60,000 bases of DNA, taken from NCBI RefSeq assembly GCF_001949145.1, contig NW_019091356.1:3072713-3132712 (forward strand). Reading direction: 5' to 3'. Under the pieces are notes generated by a model. That model did no database searches. It saw only the letters and a program-made list of their open reading frames with translations, and had not been told where the DNA came from. Shown one piece after another: positions 25,401-34,900 of this stretch. The stretch's first letter is position 1; each line of letters starts with the position of its first letter. The stretch comes from Acanthaster planci (lineage: Eukaryota; Echinodermata; Asteroidea; Valvatida; Acanthasteridae). Made by a program: the position numbers and the translations under genes.

Positions 25401-28152
25401 AAACTACTCTTATTTATACACAGAGACTTTTTGGGGGGGTGCATAAAATATCAACCTCAACGGTCCAGTATTTTTTGTTACCAAACTTTCTGTCTGCCCT
25501 TAGGCTAACAGAGTTGCTAAAATAAGCCAGCAACAGTCCAGCAAATCCTTGATAATAACGTCCAGGGATTTATTTTTATCCGGACCACCCTCTGAGTTCC
25601 TACCAATGGTTACCTCCCTGAAACGTTCTCCTACATTTGGCATAAGGTATGCTTTGCATCTGTGAAAAACAAAGATGACAAGGAATTCTAGGTTGGCCAG
25701 CCGGCCGAGATCTTCGATGAAGCCAGTTTAGGGCCTATGACGCAACATTTGTATGTTAATTAAATTTTATTTTATCAAAGATTTTTACCAACATCAGTAC
25801 ATGTACATGAATAACGTATATGGCAAAAAAAAAAGATGATAAAAAAGTTGTAAAGGAGCAAAACTCAAAGTGGAATTGTGTCACACATGTTCTTTGGTAA
25901 TTAGCCTGCTGTTACTGCCGAGCACTGTTTCTGAAGAGTGGCTACAATATTATGGCCTTTTTCTTTTTCAGGATATGCAATAATTTAGCTCTTGAACAAC
26001 TGAAAGCATAATTGTGGTCGACAAAAAGTTCACGTCATCGATTCGAAAGTTGAAATTCTTTACTGTTCACTGCCCATGCATGACTAGCCACGCTGCATGT
26101 AACAGTTTCCCTGTCTCTACTGAATGGCTTGGCCTGCTAGAATAATCCGACAAACATGTCGGCCAACAAAGGCATTTTTCAGCAAGAGCGATGAGCCGGT
26201 GTCTGGTGTAATAATGGAGTTTGGGAGGCACTTCAATGGGTTGTGGCGCTTTCTGAGTGGGTGAGTGAGCACCGTCTGGCTTCCAACTGCTGTAGAGTGT
26301 TGATAATGGTTTAAGGTTACTCAACTGAAACGCATTTTTCACATGGATCAATGTGTTGAACAGAACTGTTCAACTGGTCAGATGAAATGATATTCAAAGA
26401 GAAGACATGGGAAGTCTTTAAACACCTATCAGTGAACTTAAAGTTTAATCAAATGATTCAATGGTTGAGGATAAGTTACATGTGCATGCTTCAGTCAAGA
26501 TAAGTTTCCCTTAACTCTACTCAAAAGTACATGTACATCCACACTCCGAACATACAGTGTTGCAAGTATAATCCGGGACAAAATAAGATCAATCTGCCCA
26601 AACTCAAGTTCAAGTGTCCAAAACAACAGTGACACCATTAGCCTAAGGATTCAGAGTGCATGTAATCTGATTTTGAAATATGAATCAATGAGACAATTTT
26701 TAAGAAAACACTAGAGACGTTTTGCATACAGGTGTCTAAAACATGCATGGGTTACTCTATACATGTAGGCCTACGTATATTCCAGGTCCAAAAGCGTGAC
26801 ACTGTTGTGTCCGTGTTATACCAAACCTGTGCAATTCAACATAGAATATGACTGAAATTGAGTTCAAACAATTTATGTTTGTTTGGCAGGTGATATGAAT
26901 CACTTACATGTAATCACTCTTGGGCAAAAAAAAAAGTCTTCTGAACTTTCACAATCATGTCAGCTGAGACTTGGACTCACACAAAATTAAATCCTTAATT
27001 TATTGAAGGACCCAAATCTTTATTTTCATACTGGTAATAAACATGTGTAGACCCCATCTTGTTACTACAAAGTTTTTTCGAAGATTCTCCTCTCTCATCA
27101 CCAGTATTTCAAAGATAATTTCAAACTGGCATATTTGACTTTACTGTTGCCATATTCCTTTCGAAAATATTTTCATCATGTTTATTTTCTCCCCCAAAAT
27201 TTCAGGGAAAGTGACATCACTTGACACTCTGTACACAAACCGTATGAGAACCTTGGGGTCTGAAAAATTTTTAAAATGTTTTTAAAGTAAATGATTCAAT
27301 ATTTTCACTGCTGAATTTGACTTTGGGGGCATGTTATGATTTTGTTATTATTTTCTCATGGCTTACAAACAAGTGAGAATGGAAAGAGTTCCATATATAT
27401 ATATACAACACTCGATTCTCCTGCGCACAGTATCAGACTTGTCTGAAAAACCGAAGTGTTTTGTAACTGCCTCGGAATTTTCTTACCTAAATTTCACTTT
27501 TTAGGGCATGTTGTCACTTTTTGATGGCTGCTGTAATATTTTAAGGGAAAATAAATAATGTCCACAGATGCAACTCTTATTAATGATGAGAAATAAACCT
27601 TTTTCAACTTCAAGTTGACTATATTCTTCTGTTGGTCAAAATTCAATAACACTAATGCTAAAAAAAGGTCGCTGCACCTTCTAAACATGCCAATAGGAGT
27701 TTATTTTTACATGACGTGCCTGGCAATGGCAACACAAAAAGATGAACAAGCACCATGATTTGCATACAAACATGACATTGAAAAAACACGACACGGCAAA
27801 TCATTTTCTTCGTTACAGAAACAAATACATATTCTTAAGCCAATAGTTAACTAGGAAGATCAGTATCCTGAAATGATAGCCATGCAAAGCTAACGCAATT
27901 CCCTGTTTCTTGTGAAAGAGTACGAAAGTTTCCGCGCAGCACTCAGCATTGAAAACCTGCCGGAAGGAAAGCCCACTGCGACCCCACGACATCATGGCAA
28001 CACGGGACGCCAAACCACTCGACTCTCTTAACTTTCTCGGACTTTCGTCGATGTGACAGGACTTTTTACTTACCAGCGACAACCTGGGCGAAAAGGACCG
28101 CATGAATCCCCCAAAACAGCACTGGAGTGACCCTGGGCTCCAGGCATTTCAT
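114..28152 (-). CDS. PKD1-like: Polycystin-1-like protein, N-terminal ectodomain (17 exons, 3' end outside window)
   Basis: Large receptor-like protein of the polycystin-1 family, expected at the cell surface or cilium. Coding exons in transcription order: 28152-28074, 25080-24960, 24422-24330, 23973-23798, 22273-22118, 19132-18798, 15516-15430, 15292-14008, 13834-13700, 11960-11848, 5088-4835, 4406-4247, 3836-3271, 2776-2412, 2025-1798, 1179-888, 359-114. They total 4,691 nt (1,563 codons plus two bases). Every junction has AG/GT ends and matching phase. Order: signal peptide, WSC domain (about residues 28-115), then repeated PKD-type sandwiches with WDFGDG-like motifs (VDFGDG in exon 8, FDFGDG in exon 14, WDFGDG in exon 17) and many N-glycosylation sequons. 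The WSC plus PKD combination is what points to polycystin-1 rather than to egg-jelly receptors. No leucine-rich repeats lie before the WSC. REJ, GPS, PLAT and membrane segments would lie beyond position 1, so family membership is firmer than orthology. Confidence 0.86.
360..4834 (-). other. Short PKD1-like introns 11-16
   Basis: Introns at 360-887 (with a SINE), 1180-1797, 2026-2411, 2777-3270, 3837-4246 and 4407-4834. Apart from the SINE I see only AT-rich unique sequence in them. Confidence 0.6.
500..782 (-). mobile_element. tRNA-derived SINE in PKD1-like intron
   Basis: On the minus strand the head, starting near 782, has an A-box-like TTGGCGTAGTGG and a perfect B box GGTTCGAATCC (733-723), about 40 bp apart as in tRNA genes. 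The flanking stems do not form a full cloverleaf, so this is not a functional tRNA. The body runs to about 500. Part of it (520-600) recurs at 50,171-50,262, confirming a dispersed family. A stretch GGTTTTCCTCCCACCTC in the body recalls conserved central domains of marine-animal SINEs, but that is tentative. Confidence 0.7.
4835..13834 (-). CDS. PKD1-like: PKD1-like exons 9-11, with a small cysteine-bearing exon 10
   Basis: Exons 13834-13700, 11960-11848 and 5088-4835. Exon 9 has VMYTWQVRDEN and ends in phase 1, whereas exon 11 begins in phase 0. The 113-bp exon at 11960-11848 starts in phase 1 and ends in phase 0, has a clean acceptor (ttgacag) and donor (CAG then GTAAGT), and codes 37 residues with two cysteines (SLDCPV and LLCTLQ), so it bridges the two exactly. 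Exon 11 contains IDHGDG and VSWNWTIPHPGVYPLRL, a complete PKD-like unit. An alternative acceptor at CCAG inside the start of exon 11 could restore phase without exon 10, but it is weaker. Confidence 0.75.
5583..5627. repeat. 21-bp direct repeat, two units
   Basis: GTGCTATAATAAAAATGCTAG is followed at once by GCGCTATAATAAAAATGCTT. This is a local duplication in PKD1-like intron 10. Confidence 0.7.
5875..5978 (-). mobile_element. Degenerate tRNA-related SINE head
   Basis: Minus-strand sequence GGCTCAGTCAGTTGGTAGAG resembles a tRNA D-arm/A-box region and is followed some 30 bp on by GAGGTTCTAATTTC, a decayed B box. No intact cloverleaf. It lies in the 6.8-kb intron 10 of the PKD1-like gene. Confidence 0.5.
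7545..7615. repeat. Dispersed repeat with GCAAGACACTTTAC motif, copy 1
   Basis: The motif GGCAAGACACTTTACTGC followed by GTATGTATGGGTGCAAATAC is of a type widespread in repeats of marine deuterostome genomes (from memory). The stretch at 43,775-43,850 has the same order of motifs. Confidence 0.5.
14008..22273 (-). CDS. PKD1-like: PKD1-like exons 5-8: first PKD-repeat block
   Basis: Exons 22273-22118, 19132-18798, 15516-15430 and 15292-14008. Exon 5 carries FRWNVNGE and VYTFRHEG, a PKD strand pattern. Exon 6 carries FAWAFGG. Exon 7 (87 bp, phase 0 at both ends) holds the second half of that sandwich, GVYEVTVNVSN. Exon 8 is 1,285 bp and codes for about four consecutive PKD-type units, with VDFGDG, FTWHFSD, and repeated closing strands such as GVYNISVTASN and GVFHVTVIISN. 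The unusually long exon 8 resembles the large PKD-repeat exon of vertebrate PKD1. No stop or phase break was seen. Confidence 0.85.
16760..16880 (-). promoter_or_regulatory. CpG-rich promoter-like cluster inside PKD1-like intron 6
   Basis: In otherwise AT-rich intron sequence this block is dense in CpG and carries, on the minus strand, ACCGGAAGT (ETS core, around 16837-16829) and CCAATGGG (CCAAT box, 16805-16798) about 25 bp apart. A CCAAT box with an ETS site in a CpG cluster suggests an internal promoter or enhancer. No TATA box or coding exon directly downstream of it was identified before the 87-bp exon 7. Confidence 0.3.
23798..25080 (-). CDS. PKD1-like: PKD1-like exons 2-4: WSC domain
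   Basis: Exons 25080-24960, 24422-24330 and 23973-23798 join in phases 2 and 2. The product reads YLGC, then LEFTPASCASSC, FLYAG, CTCSS, LCNITCGN and PCGGDGAVSVYS. This is the cysteine pattern and closing CGG...SVY of a WSC domain, a small carbohydrate-binding-type module that follows the LRRs in vertebrate polycystin-1. The middle exon is only 93 bp; without it the domain would lack its central C-x-C strand, which supports the call. Exon 4 continues into the first PKD-type sandwich (VDGPYLLTAEL). Confidence 0.82.
25081..28073 (-). other. PKD1-like intron 1
   Basis: About 3 kb. It contains the diverged MITE at 26,749-27,013 and a TA run near 27,393. No leucine-rich-repeat exon was found in any minus-strand frame, and exon 1 to exon 2 already joins in phase. 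Confidence 0.55.
26749..27013. mobile_element. Palindromic MITE, copy 1 (diverged)
   Basis: Shares GGTCCAAAAGCGTGACAC near its left end and GTTTGTTTGGCAGGTGATAT in the core with the copies at 41.3, 42.6 and 45.7 kb. The right end (TTATTGAAGGACCC) is the decayed inverted partner. It lies in PKD1-like intron 1. Confidence 0.6.
28074..28152 (-). CDS. PKD1-like: PKD1-like coding exon 1: start codon and signal peptide
   Basis: ATG at 28152-28150 sits in a good context (ACACCATGA, A at -3). It opens a 26-residue segment beginning MKCLEPRVTP, followed by a hydrophobic stretch (VLFWGIHAVLFAQVVA) typical of a secretory signal peptide. The exon ends in phase 1 at a strong donor (CTG then GTAAGT). Joining it to exon 2 restores a glycine codon and leads directly into SSWYLGC of the WSC domain. 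This start was chosen because it is the only nearby ATG that gives both a signal peptide and the correct phase. Confidence 0.8.
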
Positions 28153-28330
28153 GGTGTCCGGGAAATGAAGTCCATAATCCAAAAGCGACGATTCTATATC
28201 AACAAATTTCCGTCATTTCTACGCAAAAGTTTCACTTCCGCACATGTTCTCCGCATACGTATACGTTCATGTACAACAAGGATTAGCTTGGCTGTGCAGC
28301 ACGCATCACCGGTCAACAGCGCACTTGTTG
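28153..28330 (-). promoter_or_regulatory. Candidate 5'UTR/promoter of the PKD1-like gene
   Basis: Just upstream of the start codon is a stretch with more CpG than the flanking introns. It holds GCGGAAGTG (minus strand, 28241-28233), a match to the ETS-family core GGAAGT found in many TATA-less animal promoters. No TATA box was recognised and the transcription start is not determined. Confidence 0.35.
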
Positions 28331-31128
28331 TGTGCGGTTTTGTTTACCCCAGGGCCATTTTCAATCTCAGCATCTCATAACTGGAACTACTTTCCTTCTA
28401 TATCACTGCGCACAAACATACCCACCCACCGTCACAGACAGGTCATTTTTGTCTGGAAATAATGACTATAATTAAGCATATTAATAATTCCTACAAGAAA
28501 TTCCGGAAATTATATTTGCTGGTTGACAGTTTGTCGTTTAACTGATTTCATGAATGAGGCGGATGATTACATGTTCACTAGCGTGATTGTTTTGTATCTG
28601 AGTGTATAGCAGGTGCGAAGTTGCGTACCGCGCATGGTGCTATACTGTACATTAAAAGCTGTATGGTACCATGTGATTCTACCTCCATGATGGTACCGAG
28701 GCGCATTTTTTCCTGCCAGCTATTTGATCCCAGCATAATTGAACTATATAAAACATTGTTTAACCTCCCCTTTTAATTTCACCCACTTACTTTTAACCCC
28801 CCCCCACGGGACAGACATATAAACTACATGTATTTTAAATGCTTTGCTGGTATTGAGCGATATAAAACAAATAACAACCCCCCCCCAAAAAAATCAACGT
28901 CTCAAAACAGCATCAGACATATTTCTTTGTATAGTGTGATTTCAGAATCATTTATTCACGGGGACATCCATATATCGACATCAATATAATCTGTACAAAT
29001 CTCATATAATTTCTCTTTGCCACAAAATTTTACCAAATTAAACTAGCCCAATTCCAAGGCACTCAAACTGAAACAAAAAAAATTACGAAATCGTCAGGTT
29101 TTGAAACTGAAGGAAAATCAACAATCAATAGATATGTTGCCCACAATATGCGAGTCGGAAAGAAAACATCAGTATAAAGCATATCCTGCTTTTACCGTAA
29201 TGTTACGTGAAGTATAAAGGCATTTTCATTTGCACTTGAAAAACCATTCTTTTTACTTTAAGGGAGTTGGAAGGGGTAATTTGAAAACTGCAAGGTAATT
29301 GAAGTTCAAATCTCTGACACACATCTTCTTTTACTAATCATCGCAAGAAACAAACTCGTTTTTTGGAGTTTTGTACTCTTTTATGACATGAATCAACGAC
29401 TACATAGTTACATTTTCAATTAATGTGGAAAATAACATTTATAATATCTCACATAATTTAAGTAGTTCTTTAACAATCTGTCATGTTTCAATAGTATTGA
29501 CACATTAATGTTATTTTCTATTTTGCAATCCACCGAAGCTAACAAAAAGAGCCAGTAAACATATTCTGCTGAATATTTAGTACCCTGACACCGAAATAGG
29601 TTGAACTTTTCTTTAAAATTTAATACTTAATGTATAAACACTTGAAAAAACTTCAAGGTGTAACACATACGCCGAAGCCCTATGAGGAGCTATGAGTCAC
29701 AACATACAGTTGCAAAAATGACAAGGCCACAAAAGCTGGGTAAAAAAAAACAGAGGTTAGTTCTCTTTTTTGCCTAAATCTTGGCAAATCTGGCAAATCA
29801 ATTCTTTTAAGTCTGAATTTAACAAAAAAATACCAAGAGTTGTGCACGATTTGCAACCCATTATGTTTTGTGTCTACAGTTTCGAGCAGCACCTTTCCAC
29901 TATAAGGTGGGCCTGGAGGTTTCTCACAATTTCATAACATCTTTACAAAAAAATTCTTTGGTACGAAATAAACACTGTAAACAGAATACAATCTGTTGTA
30001 TTTTCATCTGCAGTTTGCCTACTTTATTTTAACATCAAAATGTCCAAAAGGATGCCCAGTTTGGACCATCCAGACCGTCATTTGGAACGTGGCCTTGGGG
30101 CCTGGCCTTGAGGGCATGATTGCACCAGTGGCTCTCGAAAGCTGATTTTATTTATCAGCAGAGAAAGAATCGTTCACAAGATAACAATCATCTCAGATGT
30201 CATTGACCATGAACGCCGCGAGAGTTGCAGGCATAGGCAAAATGTGAGCGACAATGAGATCTTTAAAAAAAAGTTTGACTGGGGTTGTTTGAGCGTGACA
30301 GTATTGCACGTGTGGCTTGTTAACAAAGTTATTGAACTATAGCTAGCCCCTGGGCTTGCTCTCGTACTGTTACACACTGGGTTTTCCACAAGGTACTTCA
30401 AAGTATCAAACAGAGGGCGCTACTGTAAGGAACTGATGTTGATAACATCTCTTTTTAGTTTTGAAACACAGAGGGCCCTATTTCCCCCATTCAAAGTTTA
30501 ACTTTTGAAACTGAATGCCAACAGAGGGCGCTGGTCGTAAAGACCACTTTTTGCACCATGCTTTTGTACCGTGATCACATCAAGCAGGCGCCCGTTTATG
30601 TGGCCCTTTAACCTCACATTCAGGACTTTGCATGACTGTCACTACTTTCACAAGCTATTAAAAAAACAAGTTTTCCCGACATGCGGCAGCAGATGACATT
30701 ATTAAAAGTACTGACTTAACTGAGACATTAGATGGAAACGACCATCTCCTTTTGCCCAGTGACTTTCTATAATTCTGTGTAGATGCCTCCTCCATTCAAA
30801 TGAGATGAACAGTAATTTATCACATCAGAATATGGTAATCATAGGTAAAGCCCAAGACAGATTGAAGCAATTATTCAAATTTCACATTTTTCAATTCCGG
30901 CACTGTTAATGAGAAATCTACACTCTCAGAAGTTTAAGATCAACAAATTGTACTTTGGAGATAAGGTATAGAAAAAAAATCATACTTTCCTCATTTCAAA
31001 CTCATTAAAAGTGTTCTTTTTTTCTTAATACTTTATTCAGACTTTGTACAATACTTTCTGTCTAAATGACAACTTATTTCTGGAGAAATACATTTTTGAC
31101 TGAGCGTTTGGTACAAACTGTACCTCGG
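28153..31128. other. Intergenic region between SOAT 3' end and PKD1-like 5' end
   Basis: AT-rich sequence with homopolymer runs and no conserved reading frame. C-rich runs occur at about 28,795-28,805 and 28,880-28,890. The SOAT 3'UTR may extend into it. Confidence 0.5.
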
Positions 31129-31134
31129 TTTATT
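31129..31134 (-). terminator. Candidate poly(A) signal for SOAT
   Basis: AATAAA on the minus strand about 720 nt after the SOAT stop codon. Other AATAAA hexamers occur further downstream (around 31,035 and 28,950), so the true 3' end is uncertain. Confidence 0.3.
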
Positions 31135-31850
31135 TGCCTTTTTTTTTTTCTCTCTCAAAACTTTTTAAGATAAATACTGCTTTGCAACAAGACACAGTTC
31201 TCAGGGCCTCTGACATGAATTGCATTGTAAATCACCATGACATTAACACAAAAATTTCTTATTCTTACATTTTAAGATCTAAGAAAAAAAGTTCTATAAA
31301 TGATTGCATAATTACCCATGACAGAAATCGTAATGCAAGAGAGAGCACAACTGTACACTCTATAGACCGTAAGCACCAACAGAAGAGGGCCTTGTGTTCT
31401 TCACTGGTCCACACATGCTGGTCATCGAAAATCTTCATTCAGAAATTTCTGAGCAGACATACCAGGGGGAAAGCGAAGAGCTGCCTGCTGATGAGGTTCA
31501 AGTAGGCTGGTACCCCGACCCACAATCTTACACATGTATTCTAGACTTGGAAAGGAGGGATGGTTACCAGTCAGGAAATTAAGAGCTCTCTTATCCATCA
31601 CTGGTTCCCACGCAGCAATATCAAATGCTCAAAACTGCTGCATACCAGGCAAACTGATGCATTTTGACTGCCATCTTTGGTATTTTACAATAAAAGGCAT
31701 ACTCATGGACAAAGTCTCCATAGCAAACTGACTTCTGAAAATAAAGTCTTAAAGTCAGTGAATTCCACTTTATATCGGCCCCAAAGGTCTGAAACCTTTT
31801 TCTGGGGAAAATGCTCTATACCTGTTCGTAGACGGAATGTTCTCAAAAAT

Positions 31851-31907
31851 TCAGAACTTCCAGTTGCAAAAGAAAGACTTTGGCACGACCAACTCTGCTG
31901 CAGCATC
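31851..31907 (-). CDS. SOAT1: SOAT last coding exon (19 codons including stop)
   Basis: A good acceptor (cgttttacattccag) precedes GAT at 31907. The reading [18 protein letters not shown]-stop follows phase 0 from NLTFL of the previous exon. It parallels the C-terminus of vertebrate SOAT (TFL..V.PRSW.C...F-stop), which is why this tiny exon was chosen over reading through the donor at 32482 to a TGA at 32473-32471 (ending LVSP). Confidence 0.7.
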   Translation of the reverse strand, partial: DAAAELVVPKSFFCNWKF

Positions 31908-34900
31908 CTGGAATGTAAAACGAGAAATTGAAAAAAAAAATCAGTAGTTTTATCCTTATTTCAGTAGTTTTATCTTTATTTATCTTGTTCACTGATGAGT
32001 TGAGCATTCATCCCTTGATTGTAAAAGTACAGTAAATGGTGAAAAGGGGTTCATACGAACAATGTGTAAAAGTTATTAGTCGCTGCTGGTGCAAATCTAC
32101 GAAAAAAATTATTATGTCACTAAATGGCACTCCATACCCTCTGAATACCAGTGTTGGTGTGTGGATGAAGTATGGACAGCCAACACTAACATTACAGCTT
32201 GTTGAAAAAGGAAAAAAATGCATCTGCTCTCTAGATCTTTGACAGAGTGTGGCTTCCTCAAAACTGGTCTTAAAAGGAAATATCCCTTTCTCAAATCCAC
32301 CAACAAATCCTTCAGCCTAAACCATCAATATTTCCAACAGAGCTTGGTGTCTCAAATCAGAACACATAGAGTATGCAGTCAGTTTATCCCCTCCTGTGGG
32401 CCAAATCAGACAGATTTCTTGCCCAAATGACAAGGGCTTTTTCCCCCTGTATTGTGATCACGTCCATCCTTCAAGGACTCACCAAAAACGTTAAGTTCCC
32501 GTCTGGCGACTGGCAGTGTTGCCGGGCGTACCACTCTTGGCTGTACAGACACATGAGGATCCCGTTGCCAATGAAGAGCGAGAGCCAGACGAGGATGTTC
32601 TGGACGTTGGACGACCCGTTGCTAGGGATGAAGATGAACATGACTGCAGGGTGGAGAGGGACAGGAGATAGAGATTCCCTAGTTACCGCCCACACTGTTA
32701 TGTGCCAGTTGGTAGCCGGGACAGCTCGCGTGGACCAGGGAAATGGTGCCTGCTCCAAATACACTGAAAAATTGACTGAGGTGGGAATCGAACTGTCAAC
32801 CTCTGGAAAAGCACACTGGTGCTCTACCAATGGAGTCATCCAGCAGTTAACTGGTGAGAAACGAACCGTGGACCTCTGTAGAAAAAATATGCAGGCAATC
32901 TAGCAAACTGAACCTTGCATCTCCCATGTTGGGAGTCTCCTGATCTGTCAGGTCACATAAGAATGACCTGGCTACGGCTAGCAATTATACACACATCTGT
33001 GGGAAAGTTGCTTGCGGCTTCCACAGACACACATGCTATTTGTAGCCGCAGCCACGTAATCTGAACATTAGCCAGGAGCCATAAATATCGCATGGCTAGG
33101 CATTCCTCTCAATCACAACCCTAACGACACGAGCATCACCACGCTTGAAAAACGACAGCCAGAATCACTCACAGGCATCATCAATTTCTTTTTCCACTTC
33201 CAATAAGAAAAATCGACCCTAAAAGATGGTTCCCTTGGATGCTTCCTCAGAATGCGTTGGGGAAAAAAAAATGAGAAGGGGGACAAATATCACACTCACA
33301 TCCAACTCCCCCAAAGAGGACCATCAAGACGGGGAAGAAGAAGCCGAACGCTAGGGATAGCACGTACTCGTGGACGAGAGCCGAGATGACAAAGACTGCC
33401 ATCATGGAGATGCTCTTCCTCATCTGCAGGAGCTGACGAGAGGAAGCAGAGAGGACAGAGGTAAACATCGATGGAAGGAAATCAAGAGAAACAGGGATAG
33501 CAGTAACTTTGAGTCCCCCCCACTCATTTTTTTCAGGTTTTTCAGTTTGCAAGACGCACTCCCCTACAACGTGACAAAGACTGAGCAGGGTCCGATTAAA
33601 AAACTATTCCGCAGACCCCTTGGTATCAGTGTTCCGTGGGCTCCACTCCAACCCGGGTTTGAGCACCAATTTCATAATGCCGATTGGTGCTGCATTTTGG
33701 GTTCACCCTTAGCCAGAGTAAACTATGATTTAATATCAAGCCTTCCCGAGACAGAAAATTTGGAGAGAGATGCTGAAACCTCTCTTGTGTGGGTGTGAAC
33801 ATTGGTGGTTGTGTTTTACAAATCACCTGCGATAATTTCGTAAGACCCCACACTTTTTCCCAGGCCCTCGAACTGTTTACAGGCCTTCGGCACAGTGCCT
33901 ATAGTTCCTATTGGATAACCCAGCCTTTCGGCTACCACAGAACTGTGGTAAACAATATTGGCTCCACCCTACCTGGAAGTCTCGGTAGATGTACGTATAC
34001 AGCCAGTCGTGCACGACAATGTTCCAGGTGCGGTAGTAGTTGGCGTATGACTTACAGTTCCACCAATCCTGGATAACGAGCAAAACCGTCAAGGGCATCA
34101 TGGGGAGGGTACCAGCATGGGAAGGGTACCAGCATGGGAAGGGTACCAGCATGGGAAGGGTACCAGCATGACAAGGTGACTAGAAACAGAACACTAACAA
34201 GTAATTTTCCATTTCTTTTCTAGTACTGCAGTACTTGAGTAGTTTTTTTTACCCTTACTCATACTGGTACTCAAATGAAAAAAAACCACCTATATTCGTA
34301 ATTTGTATTTACATGAACAAACATGTATTCATACTCGTGGTGAAGAACCACTCATACTCAACATGGAGTATTTGTATCATGATGAAGAATTTGCACTTGT
34401 GGTGGAGTACTCCCACTCGAATTCATACTCACATAAACAAACAAAAAGGACATTATGATAGCAGCCAAGTTCAACACCTGCGCGGGTACCTCAATTAACA
34501 GACTTGTTTATACATGTTATGAAGAACTCACTCTGTACTCATGGTGAAGTATTCATACTCACATAAACAAATAAAAAAGACATTATGATAGCAGCCAAGT
34601 TCAACACCTGCGCGCGTACCTCAATTAACAGACTTGTTTATACATGTCATGAAGAACTCACTCTCGTACTCGTGGTGAAGTTCTTATGCTTGTAACTGAA
34701 CTCATCACTCATGCAAATATATTTGACTACAAAACTGTCGCTTTTTTTTTTTAAAGCTCACTTTGTAGAACTGTCGGTCCGCGAAGCGCATCATCTCAGC
34801 GAAGGCGTTCATCCAGGAATGCAAGATGGCGAAGAACGCCAGGATGAGGACTAGCGTGCCTGGCAGCACGCAGCTGAAGACGCAGAGGATCAACCGCTGG

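Noticed and set aside
32373-32903. Plus-strand open frame of 176 codons.
   Set aside because: It lies antisense to a SOAT exon and a tRNA-derived SINE and shows no family resemblance.
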